From Vitellaria paradoxa (taxonomy: Eukaryota > Streptophyta > Magnoliopsida > Ericales > Sapotaceae), in NCBI GenBank assembly GCA_019916065.1, contig CM034240.1:44466026-44530025 (forward strand): a stretch of 64,000 nt of DNA, given 5' to 3'. The notes under the pieces are model-generated. The model ran no database searches. It worked only from the letters and a program-made list of their open reading frames with translations, and had not been told where the DNA came from. Made by a program: the position numbers and the translations under genes. Below are positions 48,756 to 60,800 of this stretch, piece by piece (position 1 is the stretch's first letter; the number at the start of each line of letters is the position of its first letter).

Positions 48756-51389
48756 AGAGACGGAAGAGGCTACTAGGGTCGTTAGCTTCACTTTCCGCAG
48801 ATTTTGAGCTGGCTGAACTTTCACACCCAAGCTTCCTATCTGCAAATTTTTATTTTCTTCTTCAGGTTTGTTCTAAACAAATTGGTGTACAAGAATATTC
48901 GTAAGTGAGATATTCTGTCTTGGATTCTGGTCCATCGTTGTTTGCTTTTTTCCATGCTAGAACGAAAACTAGGAATTTGACCAGGGGTTGAAGATTTTTG
49001 AAATTTATTCTCTCGTTAAGCACACGCGACTTGGGAATGTAGCGCTAGTCATTCCTGTTTTGATGATGTTGCTGAGATTCTGTTGCCCGTCATATAAAAC
49101 CCAAAAAAAATAGTTTGCATGTATTCCTTGAGTTGTGGCTGGTATTTTTTTGCATTGCAGGTAAAAATAATGCGTCTAGATCTTTCGGTTGGCAGTTTGG
49201 TAGCATGATCTTGTTATGTAATGTTGGGGACTATATTATATATATGCATATATATATTTCTCGAAAAATGATAGGGAGGGCATGAGGAGAAACCTATGAA
49301 GGTACTCGCTCTCAACTCTATGCTGGTTTCCTCATTTGGTAGGAAGCCGAGAGAAGGTTCCCAATGAGGTTAATTGTGTTTTGGTATTAGATTCTTAAGC
49401 ATCTGCTGTAAGGGCCCCCGTTTTGATGCGTTGGGAGGGCCTTAGTTTGAATTAAGTTCTCACGGGTTTTAAGGGTTTATTAAGGAAAATGGAAGTTTAA
49501 AGGCTATTTAAAATTATTTCATTTTTTCTATTATCGAGTGAGGCCATTCAAAGCGTGGGTCATGAAAAAATATTAAAATAACAAGTTAATTTATTAGCAA
49601 GTGCCTTTCATTTTTCTTATATCTATTACCCCAATTAAATGAGATATTTTACTTAAGATATATTTTCTTTTAAAGTTCTTTTTATTTATTTCTCTTTTTT
49701 TATTGATAAATTTTACATGTTTAGATTACGAATTCTTTAATGGAAAATAAAATAAAATGAAGTTTAAAATTACTTTCCTTGTTTAGTTTGGGATAGAAAT
49801 TAGTTGAAAAATAAAATGAGATTTGAGAAATTATAAATAAATTAGCCGAAAATTTAGCTTATGTTGAACTTGCATTTGGGATAATTTTTTTTTTTTTTTT
49901 TTTCTTTCTTTTGATCCCTACTCCGAACTTTGGAAGGTGGATGGTGAGAAAGGGGAAAAAAAAATTGGGTTAAAAGAAATGAGATAAACATAGTCATAGT
50001 TGTTAAAAAAATTAAAAATTTCATACAAAATCTGAGTAATGGGAAAAAAAAAAAAAAAACGAACTTTTGAATTGAAGAATCTATTTGAATGAATTGGAAT
50101 TTGAAATTTTAAATGCAACAAGTTTTATTGTATTTTTGACTTGATATATTCATGTGGATTTCAAGTTTTTAGTTTATTAAAATGGAATTTTTAGTTTAAA
50201 GTTCACTTTTTTAAAATTTTTCCTAATTTCATATTTTTTTTCCTTTACTTTTTATAAATTCCTTATTCAAAAAATCATGAAAGAAAAAAAATTGAGATAA
50301 ATAAAATTTTAAATATTTAGGGGGTGTTTGGTGTGATGAAAATTACTGAAATACTCTGAAAATTTTGAAAACTTTTAAAATTCTCTAATACATTTTACAT
50401 TCCTTGTTTTTTATAAAATTTTTATAAATTTATATATATTTACATATCTCAACAACTTTTTACAAATCCTAATAAATCTTTTATAAATTTCAATAACTTT
50501 TTTTATAAATTTAAAAAATTTTTAACAATTTTCAATAAATTCTTATATAAATTGTTTTGACGAACTTAAAAAAATCATTCAGATTTTTCTCTCTAAAAGT
50601 TAACGCAAAAATAAAAAAAAATTTCACTATTTATCTCTGAAAAATATAATTTAGCGGTTGTGCATCAAATGTTAAAAAATTACTCAAATCACATTTTTTT
50701 TGTTATTTTTCATTACTCAAAACACAACTTAGTTGAATTAGGGTTTTGGGAGAGAGGGAGGGAGAGATTTTCATAGTTCCACTTTTTGCAAAATAATGAA
50801 TTCAATGTTCTAATTTATTCTTTTTCCCTTATTTTCTAATTATTAACATGCCTTAATATTGAAACTCCCATCTGTCTCTAATCTCTTTCGACAAGCAATC
50901 TCTCCTTGTTTTTCTTGTTATACTTTTTTTTTTCTTTTTATCTATCTATTTCTTTTCTTTTTCTTTTTCTTTTTTTTATCTATCCACTTTTCTCTAGTTG
51001 TATTTAATGACTTTTTTAATATTTAAATCTAAAATTCACACTTCAATAATGAATTCTTGTTAAATTCTTTAATTATAATGAATTATTTAAAAGACACGTA
51101 ATGTTATTATTATTAAAATGCACTAAATTATTATGAATAATTTTGATGACTTATTGATGATTATAATGATATATAAAATTTCTGTACAAAATTTATATTA
51201 CATTCATATATAAAAAAAATTAAAAATATGGCTTATTTTCAATATTGTTTTACACAAAATATCTTTTAATATTTTTGTTATACTGACAATGTTCTCATTT
51301 TTTTTTTAAATTATGTCACCTAATTCCTTTTCGTTTCAAATTAGTTATGTATACACTCATCACAATCACACGAAAAGGTTGATGTATAA
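48756..51389. other. Calnexin 3' UTR and AT-rich intergenic DNA
   Basis: The first 400-500 bases are likely calnexin 3' UTR. Beyond about 49500 the sequence is low-complexity AT-rich with GTGTTTGG-type MITE-like fragments (50320-50700) and pyrimidine tracts (50880-50990). No gene recognised. Confidence 0.5.
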
Positions 51390-51398
51390 AATTTATTT

Positions 51399-52969
51399 GG
51401 ATATATTACATTTAAACCCTCTGAACATTAAATTAATTACACATAGATCCCTTGAACTTTTAAACTTTACACTTAGACCTCTCATTTCTAAATGTTTGTA
51501 ACACTTAGATCAATCCATTAATTTTCTCCGTTAACTCAGTTATAAAATGACGAAAATGCCCTAAGTTCATCTAACACTCATTCACTCTCTCTGTCTCTCT
51601 GCACAACTCTCTCTGTCTCTCTCTCTATCTTTCTCTCATAATTTTCCTTATTGTTACAATGGTTTATTTTATTTAAATATTTTTAAATTATATAATTTTA
51701 TTAAATCTAATAATAATTTATCATTAAATTAAGTTATAATGATACATTTTATTAAAACTAATTATTATTAAAAATAAATATTTATAACAATAAATAAATT
51801 AATATAAATAATTTTATTAAATTAATTAATCAAATAAATTTTAAACATATTTTATTGAATTCAATTAATTTTTTATATTTTTAATAAATTAATATATTTT
51901 TTTCAATAAAATCAATTACTATAAATAAAACTATATCACCAAACATATTATGTTTTTATTTGTATTTCAATAAAATTATATATTTATGTTTTTAGAAATA
52001 CTCAGTAAACACTTTTTAACTGGGTATGATTTAAAAACGATTGTTCTACAAATGTTTTTATATAAAAAATTATTTTTAATTACATCCATTTTTAAATGTA
52101 GTGGACTAATCTCTTAAACTATTTTTTCCTAAAAATCTACTCTCACTAATAAAAATGTTTCAAATTATTTTAATTACTTAATTACATATTTTTTCATTTT
52201 AACTTTACTCTTAATTATATCAGTAAAGTTGTGTCAAATGAAAAATTAAATTAAATTAAAAAAGAGCTTGCATTTAAAAAAAATTTAAAATAATTAATGT
52301 TTTTAAATTTTACTATTTAATTATTTTTAAATATGTATATAGTCATTCCTCTATTGCATATATATGTGGTGTATATATTGCTCTATTTCAAATCGTGCTT
52401 CAGTTCCACTACTAACTGGTCCGGTACCAAACTCTTGATTTGCTAAAATTGTTTGTAAGATTTGAATCTGGTAGCCGATTTGAAGTGCAAAATTGACAGT
52501 TGCTTGCAAAATCAATAGCTTCCGGCAAAATCAACAGCTAATTCCAAGTCCAGATTTCAGATCGGAGTGCAAGAAGCACCCTTGCTGGCAGCGGCAACCA
52601 GGGGTCTGCTCGGCTTGTCTTACCAAGAGGTTCTTGGAGTTCTCGTATATTCGTTCTTCTTCTTCTTCTTCAACCAGCAACAAGAGCTCGTCATCATTGG
52701 CTTCTTTGCACTCTTTGCTGCTCTCTTCCTTGCCGTCTTACTCTTCTTCCATCGGCGCATCCCTAACTTGTCGCGACCATTTTCGTATCATTTTGATTAA
52801 TGATAATGTGGGTTCAATGTCTTTCGTGATGAGTGGAATAGGCGGCGGACTCAGCAAGAGCTGATCGGTGGCATATTCCAGAAAAATCTAGTCCAGAGAC
52901 GTTGGAAGAAGGAAGAAGAAGGTGGTTTTAGTTGAAGCTATTTCGATCAACCGGAAGAGGACCAAACTC

Positions 52970-53002
<33 letters not shown>

Positions 53003-53202
53003 AAGAAAGAATGAATGAGTGTTAAATGAGCGAGGGTATTTTCATCATTTTATAACAAAGTTAACGGATAAAATTAACAAATGGACTTGAGTATTGCAAA
53101 TATTTAAGTATAAAAGGTCTAAGTGTAACGTTTTGATGTTCAGAGAGTCTATGTGTAATTAACTTAATGTTAATGTTTAAGAGGTTTAAGTGTAATTTAT
53201 CT
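51399..53202. mobile_element. Pack-MULE-like element (Mutator-type, 1804 bp) with a captured gene fragment
   Basis: The left end GGATATATTACATTTAAACC pairs with the reverse complement of the right end, AGATAAATTACACTTAAACC. The inverted arms extend about 220 bp and share TTAATTACACATAGA, CTTACACTTAGACC-type words, CCGTTAACT and TTATAAAATGA. The 9-bp AATTTATTT flanks both ends (51390-51398 and 53203-53211). The interior is AT-rich to about 52370, followed by a GC-richer segment with a gene-like frame. Long TIRs, a 9-bp duplication and host-gene-like sequence together fit a Pack-MULE. Confidence 0.85.
52493..52960 (+). pseudogene. Captured fragment of a plant gene with a Cys/His motif
   Basis: A 123-codon frame starts MTVACKINSF and carries DFRSECKKHPCWQRQPGVCS then ACLTKR, followed by a long Ser-rich stretch and MSFVMSG. 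The motif C-x2-HP-x6-PGVC-x2-CL resembles a family of uncharacterised plant proteins that I recall by the ECKKHP...PGVCxxCL pattern. The frame stops at 52862, and Lys/Arg-rich coding-like sequence (GRRKKK in another frame) continues to about 52930, suggesting a decayed, intron-free copy. It lies wholly inside the MULE ends. It may be transcribed, but I infer it is not a functional protein gene. Confidence 0.55.
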
Positions 53203-53211
53203 AATTTATTT

Positions 53212-54881
53212 TGTTTTGACAAACCTTTATGTTGTATAAGTAATATACTTTACAATTTGAATAGCTCCTTTTATGAATGGTAATTATCAATCACACAATA
53301 CGACAATCAGGCTCATTGTTAATGATTAAACATCAAACTAGAATTTTGCTCCCATTCGTCAATTATAGGTGTTAGTAGCATCTCATTCAAGTCTGACCAA
53401 CACCTTCTAATCTCCATTTAATCCAAAATTTGTATCATAATCCCCCTACGCAAGAAACACCCTTGGCGATTGGTGAATACATCCCCTATCAAAGTGTCCA
53501 CAATAAACTAGTAATATGGTTGAAACACAATGACTATGTTAGTTTTGACGTATTGAATGATGAGATATAAGTAATACCGTGAGATAATAATAACTGAATA
53601 TAACATAAATTAATTTTTTATGAAATTATTTTTTGGTATTTGTTGATGGGATATAAAATGAATAAAAGATGTGATTTAATATAAGATGTGACAAGAAATA
53701 ATTTTAGACATTTAAATTTTGACATAAAGCAAATGGAGGATAAATAATACCATGTCTCCTATATTACTTATCCTTTATTTTGAAGGATATAAAATTCAAT
53801 CTGGAATTGTAATACGACAAAGTAAATATAAAATTAAAGTCAACTTAGTCAAAAATAGTGACTACTTATCCAAACTCTCGTTTTTATCTCCCAAACAAAC
53901 ATTGCCTATGTGTAAAAGGGATAGCGGACCGAAAATAGGAGAGAGACAAATGAGAGAGAAAATGTAGGAATAACTCTTAGGGCATTTTAGTAATTTGGAA
54001 AAAAAACGTATAATAGACTATCGAAATCCATGTTTCAATAAATTTTAGGACATTCGTTAATATTTTAAGACTTATTAAAAAAAATTGACCATAATTTTGA
54101 AAAATCCATTCTAGTTTTCAACGGATTATCCTTGGAATTAACTTTTCAACAATTTTGCACAACCTCCGAATTAAAAGAGACCCAAATTTTAATGCAGCAA
54201 CGATTCAAGGCCCCCCCCCCCCCCCCCAAAAAAAAAAAAAACACTAAACACGATCGCCTAGTTTAAAGACAATAAGAATAATCCTTTTAGGAAAAAGGAT
54301 TATTCTTATTGGTGTGCTGTAAGATGCAAATAGTAACTCATAACTAAGGACTAGTTTGGAGCCCACAAACTTTACAAATTTCTATAAAATTTAAAATTTC
54401 TGCTCAGTACAAATTATGAAACTATAATTTTTATAAATTTATATTGACTTTTACAACTCTAAACACTTTTTAAATAAAAAAATAGAACTACCAAATACCA
54501 GCAGCAAAAAAATTGAGCATGCCAACTACTAATGTAGACAAGTACTAAAATATAAATGAACAAAAGAAGCTCATAAATATTACGCTAATTAATCTCTTGA
54601 AGGGAGGGAAAAAAAAAACAAAAAACAAAAAAAGTTATCAGCTATCCCCCAGAAGGACGACCGACAGACATCGTGGTGGAGTTTACCTTATTAAAGTCGT
54701 ATAAATAAACAAATTAAAAATGCTGTCACCTCGACTACGGATAAAAATTTCCTCAAAACAGAAAGAAAATTAGAAAAGCAAAACAAAAATTAACTTAAAA
54801 CGCTGTTTTCCCTTGTTTTTCTCTCCTTAGGGTGCCAGATTTGGTTTTCCAAATCTCAGGTGGGTAAGGTTGTTTTTGTGT
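53212..54881. other. Intergenic region between the Pack-MULE and TSN1
   Basis: Contains a copy of the dispersed repeat (53545-53700), a poly-C/poly-A junction at 54211-54241 and MITE-like AT-rich DNA near 54350-54480. A perfect hairpin has an 18-bp stem at 54271-54288 and 54293-54310 (AATAAGAATAATCCTTTT) with the 4-base loop AGGA. The last 200 bases are probably TSN1 3' UTR. No protein gene seen. Confidence 0.55.
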
Positions 54882-57800
54882 TTATCGCTTCCCTGCAGCT
54901 TTCCTAAGGGGCGGAGCACTGTCCTCATCGTCAGACTGGATGTCACCATATTCCCACATCCCTAGCCTCTTGTCACGTGCTTCGGTTTGGTGTTTTTCCA
55001 ACTCATCCAGGGCAGCTTGCCTGTCTTTGGGCTCCCACCTTCTCCTCTTCTCCATCCTAGCAAGCCCTTCCTGTAAAATTGGAAGTCTCGAAAAAATTAT
55101 GAACTGACAAAAACACGAAAAAAAAAAAGGATAGAGCCGATGTAGGTTTCATTTAGAGCATTTTTTTTCCTTTAAATCTCTACAACTCTCTTTAATATTC
55201 AAATTTTTTACTCACTGCACAAATTATGAGATTACAATTTTTACAAATTCAAATAAATTTAAACTCCAAACACCCCTGTAATCTGCTAACTAACGAAACG
55301 AGAAGAGGTAGAATCGCTGTAATCTGCCAACTAAATGAGGCGAATGGAGGGAGAGAATAATTGCTGTAATGGGCACATCAATTAATCCAGGTGAATGGGA
55401 GAAAAAGAGATGGGGGTGGTGTTCGTCAAACCCATAAGAATATGTTGAGGTAAAAAAGTTGTACATCAACACAATGCTAATTTTCTAACTTCTAGTTTAT
55501 CATAAGACTTAAGGCTAAATATAAAATATTAGATACTTATGCATAGACAGGAGTTATCAGGGTCATCAACTTACATATTGCGTTGGAAACTGAGATGGCA
55601 TACATGTTATGCATGGTCAATAAGAAAGGGTATTAAACAAGTCTCCAAAATTCTAGTGGTAGATCGAGTAAGCAAAATAGGAAATCCTCTCGGAAAAATA
55701 TACTTTACCAACTGATACTAGAAGCTGAAATAGGGGAATGACATGTTTTGTGTTTTAGGTGGTTGCCACGGCAGAAGGGAAGGCCACCGGGTACATATAT
55801 TGGCAAGAAATTAAGATGGTCTTCAACCTTTGAAATGTATAATTCATAAGACACAGAGAAAGAATGTTGCCAGTTATAGTCAAATTCTAAGGCTAGCTTT
55901 ATGCAGGAGACTTCTATTGCTGAAGGCCAAATTTAGAAAGCTAATATATGGACCAAGAGAAGCAGCATTTAGGCTCTATTTGTTTTAATGTAAAATGTTT
56001 TCCGGATAACACATTTCCTCAAGTTTTTTTAAAGTATTTTCCTAAAACAAACAGAGCCTTAATCTAAAAAGTTTTTGGAGAATATTTTACTCATGTTTCA
56101 AAAAAAATATTTTTCAAAAACATGACGAAGGGTTTTCCTCAAAACACATTTACATTGAAGCAAATGGAGCCTTAAAAAAATAAAATAAAATAAAATAAAA
56201 TTTTTACAACCAAGCTAAGAGGGTTATTATACAAACCTTCAGCAGGGCAGCATTTACACTGGAATCAGTTTTTGTATCAATCAAAGTGACCATGAGGATT
56301 GTACCGGTTCCCTGCCCTTTCACTTTTCCCCCACTAGTATCCCTTTCCTCAATTATGGCCTTGAATTCATTTGAACCATTTAATGTGAGCTCACTTAGTT
56401 CCATAGCCGCTTCGTGCCCATAATCCTCATCCAAACTTGGAACCTTTATGTATGCAAGGCTGCATAACTGAGCAAGGCCTGCGGAAGAGGACATTGAAGG
56501 ATCAAGTGGTCGCAGATGACTGTAAGGAACAACCTCTTGATTTCCATAATCTATGTAAAACACTTCAAACTTGTCCTTTGGCGATTCAACAGCCCCTCGA
56601 GGGGCATTTACAATCTTCACAAATCCAAAGAGAACACAAGGGAAGACATTAGAATAATCATCTTTATACTTCATTGGAAAATGCAAAAGAAGATGATTGT
56701 AAAAATTCACTGCAATGAATGGAAACAGAAGAAAGAATGACCTTTTTCTGGTTTGTACAAGCACATATAGAGTCTATATCATAAACTAAGATCTCACACA
56801 GCTATGCACATAGAGTAACATCTTATGCAAAGGTAAGTAGAATTTAATAAGGTCATTCCTATAAATAACTTGTATCAAATTTAATAAGGTCATTCTATAT
56901 AAATAACTTGTATCTCTTCAACATACAAAAGATCACAGATAGACACAACAAAAGCTCAAAAACTTGTGTGAGCAACTCCAAACTTAAGGAGTCAACAGGC
57001 TGCCATGTCCACATCAAAGCATGAGTTCTGTCCATGTATGATATGATAACTAATCATTTTAGTCATGCTAACTTTTCTTTCTTAAGAGGGAAAAAAAGGT
57101 GCTTACTCAGAAGTCAAGATTGTTGCAGATGGGAAAAGAAATGAAAAAGAAAAGAAAGGAGAGGCAAGAGCAGAAAGGAGTCCAAGAGTTGATCTCTCCA
57201 CAACCATCCCAATAACTTTTCTTTGGAGAATAACAAGTGGATGCAATCTTGTTCAATAATCCACTCAGAGCAGTGATCAAAAAATTCCTAAGATCCTATT
57301 ATACATCATTTGTATATCTTCAACAGTTCACCACAAGTTCATGGATACAAAAACAAAATTTTTAGACAACTCCTCCTTACTATAGATAGTCACAAGGTTC
57401 CCATATCCACATCAAGTGTGAAGAGTTCTGTCTGTCCCTAAATTATAATGTGATGGCTAGTCATTCTGGTCATACCAGCTTTGACTTTTCTTATCTAGAG
57501 GGAATAGCTAGTACACAGAGATCACAAATTCAAGGCAAAAGGAGAAACAAGACCAGAAAGAGTACACCAATTAATACTGCTACATCCCTCAAGTAGGCTT
57601 TTCAAATGAGATGTTCCTCTTTAATGAACTGTTGAATAAGTTACCCCTAGTAGGTGATAATCCCATCAAGTTTATAATTCAATGGCTAGCCGAACACCTC
57701 AGTGCTGCAGTATCGATACTGAACTAGCTGTGTACATGGCTAAATGAGTACTAGAAAATAACATTCAAAGGTGTAAGGACATCAATAATTATACAAAATT

Positions 57801-60800
57801 TAAAATTACATAGAAATTCAGTCAAACAGAAAGGCACATTGGTAATTGTCTTACTCCTACGAAAGTAATATTTCTGCACCCTTCTGTCTTAAACTTCCCA
57901 TCATTCCCATCCTTGTACACATAATTTGAGGCTTCCTAAAATCTTTCCACCCTCCCCCAAGTTTGCACTTCTCCATATTTTACTCTACACTCACTATAGC
58001 CATTAAATTAGAAGCTGCCCAAGTTTCAGCTTGGACATGAGCACCTAAATGAGATGAGATTTTTGACAGTTGAGGAGACAATCATTTTAAATTGTGAAGT
58101 GAAAAGAAGTATCAGGTTATCAGCCTTACCATTGCCCGGTTCCAAGAATTATCTGCACTAAACTGAGCTAGGACAATGTCACCCTTCTTAGGATTAAAGG
58201 CACCAATGACTGGAGCTTCCTGAAGGCTCAGAGAAGCCAACTGCTGCTGAATGGAGGCCACTTTCTGATCCCCAACCATCTGGACATAAAATTTGCCACC
58301 AACCACCTTCCGTAACAGTTACCTGAAAGTAGATATTGAGATTAAGATGGCTAATAATAATTTACTAGTTATAACACATTAAATAGGCATTTTGAAACAT
58401 AATCATATTATAAGCACCTTCAGCTCTTCTTTTGTTTCCTTTCAGCAGCAGACCCATTGGAAACTTCCTCTCCTTCAACAAAGTTCTCCCATATCTGCAG
58501 AACATATTTACAAGCATCGTTAATGAATTGAAGAACAAATGTAATATGAAATAGAATCTTTTGCTTACTTTCAACTTTTGCTTTTTAGCAGACTGCTCGG
58601 CCTGCGCAAGAAGGTGAGCATCTGGGATCCTATCACTGCCAAAGGAAGTTTGAAGCTTTGCCAGGCCAGCTTCCAGAAGTGTGACTGCCATATTAGTCTT
58701 TGACTCCCACAAAGACCCCAGGAAAGTTCCAGTTCTATCAACAGTTTCCACTTCAATCTGAGCAGAACAAATAAACCATCAGAGCATGGACATTAACCAA
58801 TTATAGGCTTAAAAGAGGAATAGTAGTACCTCAACATCCCTCTGCATTATCCTCCGTCTCATAAGAGCAATTGCTTCATCAGAAAAAGGCTCATCACGAC
58901 CAGGGCATCTAACACCAGAGAATGAGAAAGCAATGCTGCATGTCTCCTTGGGAACAAACAGTTTAAACCGATGACCACTGAGGACATATTCCACTATGGC
59001 GGGCAACCTTTTCCGTTGCAGAAATGGCAAGAAATCTTTGGTTTTTTTGGCTGAAGCCTGAAAAGGTGCTTTCAATATAAGAAATGAATTTTATGAACTA
59101 GATATTATAGAAGAAAGTGTCAAGCCCTAGTATTTAAATTCCAACCATTGTCAGGTCTGCTATGTGTGCAGGCGCAGAGTCCTTGGAAGAATGAATCCCC
59201 TTCTTCCCGGCAATGGCACGAGATTCAGCAGATAGAAGGGCATCGTAATAGTTTGATCTTTCCTCAAAATCTCGATGTCTAATTACAGTGGCAAATCCCC
59301 GGGCAACTAAAAGCTCAGCAACATTTATCCCCGCCTGCTGGCTGCCTCCAGAAGGAGGAGCAGGTGCAGGGGTATCATCGCCTTCAACCTTAGCTGAAGG
59401 CAGGAAGACTGATCCAAAATCCATCACCCTTGAATCTCCTGGACCAGCTGCAGCTCCAGGTACATCTAACATGCTGACCTTTCTGGAATATTCCATTGAA
59501 ACATTTACCTGAAATAAAATACAGTCAATAATTACGACTACTTCCAACTCAGCAGAAAACATAAAGGAACAAAAAGTACGCAAGAGAAAGTATCCATACC
59601 TGACGACCGATAAGGCGCGATCGAAGAAAGTCCTTTGCTTCACGGGCATATGGAGCAGGTTTTTCGTCTCTACGAGGGTTTCCCATTTTGGGACACCTGA
59701 TACTTGAGAGGTTGACACGTCGCTCTGCTAATGGACTGCCATACGGGACGGAATCATCAGCTACAATGATGCAATCCCCACTAACGACCTCAACAACCTG
59801 GAGAGAGCCAATTTAAAAATAGCCAGCTATGTGAGTAATTTGGCATCAAGATACAAATTTCACATGGGAATATGGCCAAAATAAGTAACCAACCTTTCCT
59901 GTGAAATTCTGGTCATGAATTGCCTTGGAGTTTGTAGCAGGAGGCACATAGTTTGTCCAAATCCTCAACCGGTTTTTCTTTGCTTGAAGTTCTGCAGACT
60001 TGAGGCGCCTCTTAGCATCATCCTCCATCAAGCTTGCACTCCACTCAACATATTTAGCTAAGCCCTGCAAAAATAGGGAAAACAAATAAAGAAAGGTGAG
60101 AAAGGCAGGGTTATCATAGGATTACAAGCGTTAGCCAATAGAATCAAAAACTAATGTTGCGTTTGTGTTTATGAATTTCAAATCAAGGGATTTGGTGCTA
60201 ATTATCTAAGGATCATTTCTATAATATAACTTTATTAATTTAGATAGGGTTTTCGTAATAGAATTGAGTAGTTTAAAATGGTTAATTATGATGAATTTAA
60301 AATCATCACAAAATAGTAGTTACTTGAAATCCTTTATAGTGGCTCCACTATTTGAGGAAGTAGTGGCACCACTACCTTGCTACTAAATATTAGAAACTTT
60401 TATATATTATTGGACAAATTAACACTCTGATCTATACTTTAATAAAATTTAAACTCAAACCCATTGATTTCAAATCCCTAAATATCCAAAACGAAGCCTA
60501 ATGTTATTCAACATGCTAAAAAATGTTGTAAGATAACCTAAAGCACAGAAATTTCATTTGAATTAGGAGATCCTGTCACCAGTACCTTGAAATGCCATAA
60601 TTAATGTAACAGTAATTTTATTTGCAAGAAAGATTGAAACATGACCTAAATGAATGTCTTTGAAATACAAGTATAAGAGGAAACAACTACAACAATCATA
60701 ATAGAAGAAATGAAGCATCAGAAGAAACATATTCAAAAGGAAATCATTGAAAGGGTAGAACCTAATTTCCCATAAAAAAGGTTAGTGATCAGTAAGACTG

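Noticed and set aside
52493..52864. Intact single-exon protein gene
   Set aside because: It lies inside transposon ends, stops early and coding-like sequence continues in other frames. A captured fragment is more likely.
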